Source: Microcaldota archaeon
GTDB taxonomy: Archaea > Micrarchaeota > Micrarchaeia > Norongarragalinales > Norongarragalinaceae
NCBI GenBank assembly: GCA_016214445.1
Contig: JACROM010000081.1
Span: 1-8,486, forward strand
Length of the DNA: 8,486 nt
Reading direction: 5' to 3'
Notes under the pieces: generated by a model
Database searches by the model: none
Told to the model about the DNA's origin: nothing
Seen by the model: the letters and a program-made list of their open reading frames with translations, nothing else
Part shown: one piece after another, positions 6,694 to 8,486 of the stretch
How positions within the stretch are numbered: position 1 is the first letter of the stretch
How the letters are laid out: the number at the start of each line of letters is the position of its first letter
Position numbers and translations under genes: made by a program

Positions 6694-7671
6694 TTGGCAT
6701 ATCAAGAATCCAAACACAAAGCACCGCGGCTCCGGCAAAGCCGGAGTTGGGTTCGTAATTCGCGCGTGAACTTAACCCGTAAACGGGCGCGAATCCCCGT
6801 AGTCCCAAGTCTGAAGACCTGGGATTCGCGCGGGTTTGAACTGGACGCAGGCAAGCTGAAGCTGTTGGGCTCCGAAACGAGAGTGGCTTTACTGAAGAAA
6901 CTCCGCGCCAAGCCGAGGAGCTTGAGCGGTCTGGCAGAAGAACTCAAGTTAAGCGTCCAGTCAACGCACGAACAATTGGAAAAGTTGGCCAAAGCGGATT
7001 TGGTGGAGAAGAGCAGGCGCGCAAAGTGGTCGTACTACGCTTTGACCGAGTCCGGAAAAGCGCTGGTTTCCCCTTCGCCCACCCCTGTTTATTTCCTTTT
7101 GGGGCTTTCGTTCCTGCTGATTTTCTCCTCCGTTCTTGGTTACTTCGGATTCATCCCTTATGCTCCTGCACAACCGGGTTTTGGCGTGCTGCAGCCAGAA
7201 GCCGCGCCACTTCTCGTCCAGGAAGCGCCTCAAGCACCCTCTGGCGTTTGCGCCGATGGAGTCTGCGACGGCGGCCTGCCCGGAGTTCCCGCTACAGGCA
7301 ATTCTCTCCAACAAGCTAAGACAGCCGCGGCTGAAGAAACTGCTGCACCTTTGGAAGCAAGTCGGGCAAAAGCAGTAGCAACTGACGCGGGCACAGGAAC
7401 TGAAAACGCCACGCCTCCAGCATTGCAGGCAAGCAAATCAAGCGGGGAAACAACAATGGAAGCGCCGCAACCCGAAGCACCCGCAGCCCCTGCAACAGCA
7501 GCCGCCCCAGAACAAAACGAAAAATTCACAACTACGGCAAACCCGCCAGCGCCTTCAGGAACCCTTCCCGGCAAAGCCTCAATCCCGCTCCCGCGGCCTG
7601 AATACTTCGCCATCGCTGGCACCTTGTGCGCAGCTGTCGGATTGGTGTTGTGGTACAGGAGGAACGCCTAG
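6694..7671 (+). CDS. Membrane-tethered ArsR-like winged-helix regulator
   Basis: This 325-residue protein has a cytoplasmic DNA-binding head and two membrane helices. Residues about 51-120 are a winged helix of ArsR type: LLGSETRVALLKKL, then LSGLAEELKLSVQSTHEQLEKLAKADLVE and a basic wing ending KWSYYALTESG. Residues 131-155 form transmembrane helix 1, residues 156-300 a Pro/Ala/Glu-rich loop likely outside the cell with a C186-x4-C191 pair (VCADGVCDGG), and residues 303-320 transmembrane helix 2, followed by YRRNA. Positive residues flank the inner ends, supporting N-in, C-in topology. TTG 6694 is chosen: it follows the propeller stop by 1 base and the end of that gene supplies a GGTAGG-like binding site; the only other plausible in-frame start before the winged helix is GTG 6766. 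Residues 12-47 are arginine-rich and encoded by palindromic DNA, so the true N-terminus is uncertain. The target could be this cluster itself. Confidence 0.82.
   Translation: MAYQESKHKAPRLRQSRSWVRNSRVNLTRKRARIPVVPSLKTWDSRGFELDAGKLKLLGSETRVALLKKLRAKPRSLSGLAEELKLSVQSTHEQLEKLAKADLVEKSRRAKWSYYALTESGKALVSPSPTPVYFLLGLSFLLIFSSVLGYFGFIPYAPAQPGFGVLQPEAAPLLVQEAPQAPSGVCADGVCDGGLPGVPATGNSLQQAKTAAAEETAAPLEASRAKAVATDAGTGTENATPPALQASKSSGETTMEAPQPEAPAAPATAAAPEQNEKFTTTANPPAPSGTLPGKASIPLPRPEYFAIAGTLCAAVGLVLWYRRNA
6730..6831. repeat. Cluster of strong palindromes inside a coding region
   Basis: Three strong inverted repeats follow one another. First, CTCCGGC (6730-6736) pairs with GCCGGAG (6740-6746) over an AAA loop. 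Second, ATTCGCGC (6758-6765) pairs with GCGCGAAT (6787-6794), enclosing a small CCCGT/ACGGG hairpin (6776-6787). Third, GCGCGAATCCC (6787-6797) pairs with GGGATTCGCGC (6821-6831), enclosing CCCAAGTCT (6804-6812) and AGACCTGGG (6815-6823), which pair with one mismatch. The word ATTCGCGCG occurs twice directly (6758, 6824) and once inverted, so alternative foldings compete. All of it lies in frame in the 5' part of the winged-helix gene, encoding a basic segment that does not belong to the winged-helix domain. It may be an inserted palindromic element or a structured RNA leader. Confidence 0.7.
7657..7662 (+). promoter_or_regulatory. Strong ribosome binding site for the methyltransferase
   Basis: AGGAGG lies 9 bases ahead of ATG 7672, within the last codons of the winged-helix gene. 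It fixes the start at 7672 rather than the in-frame ATG at 7711 and indicates co-translation with the gene upstream. Confidence 0.7.
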
Positions 7672-8085
7672 ATGCTGAAGGAAAACCCGGTAAGGAAACA
7701 GCGCGGGTTCATGGAAAAAATCGCGCGCCATGAAAGCAGCACGCTGCTGAGGGAATCCAGAAGCCGGGATTTTCAAAGACTCCTGCTAAAACGCGGAGCA
7801 AACGTGAGTAACCTCAGAGAGGTAAGCGCTTCATTTTCCATTCCGTTCGGCAAAGAACCCTTTGACTTCATCAAGGAAATAGCTGAAATCCGCGAAAAAT
7901 TGGGAAGGCCGGTTCGAATACTTTCCATAGGCGAAGGTAAGAGCACTTTTTTGTCAGAGCTAATAGAACATTTTGGCAACAAGATTGAAGCACACGCAGT
8001 TGACGTCATACGCAAAAACTATGCCGAAGGCATCAACGGTTACGTTGCACACGCTGAAAAGCTGCCAGCAAGAGTGCACTTATAG
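7672..8085 (+). CDS. Broken class I methyltransferase, N-terminal part
   Basis: This 137-residue product is the front half of a SAM-dependent class I (Rossmann-fold) methyltransferase. After a basic helical N-terminus (1-60) comes motif I, RILSIGEGKSTFLSEL (residues 82-97, with G87-x-G89), then a second strand ending in the acidic residue that would contact the SAM ribose (AHAVD111V), and a motif III-like GYVAHAEKLP (123-132). The frame then hits TAG at 8083-8085, before motif IV and the rest of the fold. One extra base near 8082 would continue it as HLIADC, a plausible motif IV, and the C-terminal half is present further on in another frame. The ATG abuts the previous stop (TAG at 7669-7671) and has a strong ribosome binding site. 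As it stands the product should be inactive. The substrate is unknown. A base-calling or assembly error is the alternative to real decay. Confidence 0.75.
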   Translation: MLKENPVRKQRGFMEKIARHESSTLLRESRSRDFQRLLLKRGANVSNLREVSASFSIPFGKEPFDFIKEIAEIREKLGRPVRILSIGEGKSTFLSELIEHFGNKIEAHAVDVIRKNYAEGINGYVAHAEKLPARVHL

Positions 8086-8101
8086 CTGATTGCAAAAATA
8101 A

Positions 8102-8434
8102 TCGTACTTTGGCTGCCTCGTAAAAGGAGCCTTAAAAGTTGTTGTCGCACACTTCTCAACTGATTACGCGATAGACAAGATAAAAGCGCTTGAAGAAATA
8201 CACGGGGTTACCGCTCTAGGCGGACGCGCATATATCGCACCGCATCCGGGAATAAGCACGGCACACTTTCCAACCTCGTGGCCTTGGCTGTTCTTCAAGA
8301 CCAACAGGTGGGTCAAAAGAAAGGGGCTAAAACGCATACCAAACTTCTTCTGGAACATGATATTGAAAACCGTTAGAAAAAAACTGAAGCCCAGAACGCT
8401 CCGCCCATGGTTTAAAAACCGCCTTGGCCTTTAA
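8102..8434 (+). pseudogene. Methyltransferase C-terminal remnant, out of frame
   Basis: Reading from 8102 to TAA at 8432-8434, in the frame one base forward of the upstream half, gives about 110 sensible residues: SYFGCLVKGALKVVVAHFS, then DYAIDKIKALEEIHGVTALG, a Trp/Phe-rich segment (TSWPWLFFKTNRW) and a very basic end. The LVKGALKVVVAHFS piece fits the late methyltransferase strand (LKxGGxhhhh) that should follow motif IV. There is no start codon near its beginning and no ribosome binding site, so it is unlikely to be translated alone. Between the HL at 8077-8082 and this piece only about 45 bases remain, fewer than I would expect for motifs IV-V. At least one frameshift and perhaps a small deletion therefore separate the halves. 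Confidence 0.65.
8411..8418 (+). promoter_or_regulatory. TATA-like box for the gene at 8442
   Basis: TTTAAAAA inside GGTTTAAAAACC is centred about 28 bases before ATG 8442, the spacing expected for a leaderless archaeal transcript. It lies within the last codons of the methyltransferase remnant. No ribosome binding site is visible before 8442, which agrees with leaderless initiation. Confidence 0.4.
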
Positions 8435-8441
8435 GAAAAGC

Positions 8442-8486
8442 ATGAAGAAAACCCTCGGGCAGACACTCGTAGATGCCATGCGCGAG
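8442..8486 (+). CDS. Start of an unidentified gene, cut by window end
   Basis: ATG 8442 opens a frame that runs to the right edge (MKKTLGQTLVDAMRE). It begins 7 bases after the stop of the methyltransferase remnant and is preceded by a TATA-like box at leaderless spacing. Fifteen residues are too few to assign a family, but the Met-Lys-Lys opening and the promoter position make a real start likely. Confidence 0.5.
   Translation, partial: MKKTLGQTLVDAMRE

Noticed and set aside
6804..6846. A tRNA-Phe-like stretch: CTGAAGA resembles a GAA anticodon loop, followed at about the right distance by TTTGAAC.
   Set aside because: The anticodon stem would have two mismatches of five, the T-arm does not pair, and no acceptor or D-arm is present. 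The strong stem closes inside the supposed loop instead.
7230..7622. A long minus-strand open frame opposite the external loop of the membrane regulator.
   Set aside because: It is a shadow of the Pro/Ala-rich codons on the plus strand, with low-complexity Ala/Gly/Val product and no start signals.
6098..8486. VDAMRE occurs both in the propeller protein and at the very end of the window.
   Set aside because: Only six residues and 12 identical bases are shared, with no similarity around them; most likely chance.

Overview
The window looks like a stretch of an archaeal chromosome. The clearest family is a membrane-anchored protein with the C-terminal beta-propeller of the COG4880 type, which is common in archaea. 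Archaeal TATA-like boxes stand ahead of several genes, one gene codes for a winged-helix regulator held in the membrane, and one for a stand-alone JAMM peptidase. Several genes appear to start at TTG. A small-genome (DPANN-type) archaeon is my guess; nothing in the window proves the lineage. I see no rRNA, tRNA, CRISPR array or transposase, and no gene-free stretch longer than about 200 bases.

Left part (1-1380): an unrecognised protein gene runs in from the left edge. It converges, with a 3-base gap, on a minus-strand gene for a JAMM/MPN metallopeptidase whose metal-binding residues are all visible. The 101 bases upstream of the JAMM gene are shared with a divergent operon and hold a perfect 10-bp inverted repeat that overlaps a TATA-like sequence.

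Middle (1381-4370): a two-gene operon encodes a small winged-helix-type protein followed, with an 8-base overlap, by a nucleotidyltransferase-fold protein. Order, overlap and upstream inverted repeat resemble AbiE-type toxin-antitoxin pairs. Next comes a 374-residue protein of unknown function with histidines and acidic residues placed in a way that loosely recalls TraB/Tiki/EreA-like proteins. It has its own TATA box close to the start, and a T-rich probable terminator lies downstream.

Right part (4371-8486): a cluster on one strand starts with the secreted or membrane-anchored beta-propeller protein. One base after its stop follows a membrane-tethered ArsR-like winged-helix protein, in which about 35 N-terminal codons are made of a cluster of strong palindromes. 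Directly abutting is a class I methyltransferase gene that is broken: its N-terminal half stops at 8085 and its C-terminal half continues in another frame to 8434. The first 15 codons of a further gene lie at the right edge.

The most interesting points are the in-frame palindrome cluster, the propeller plus membrane winged-helix pair (a possible envelope-to-DNA signalling module), and the AbiE-like pair with its likely operator.
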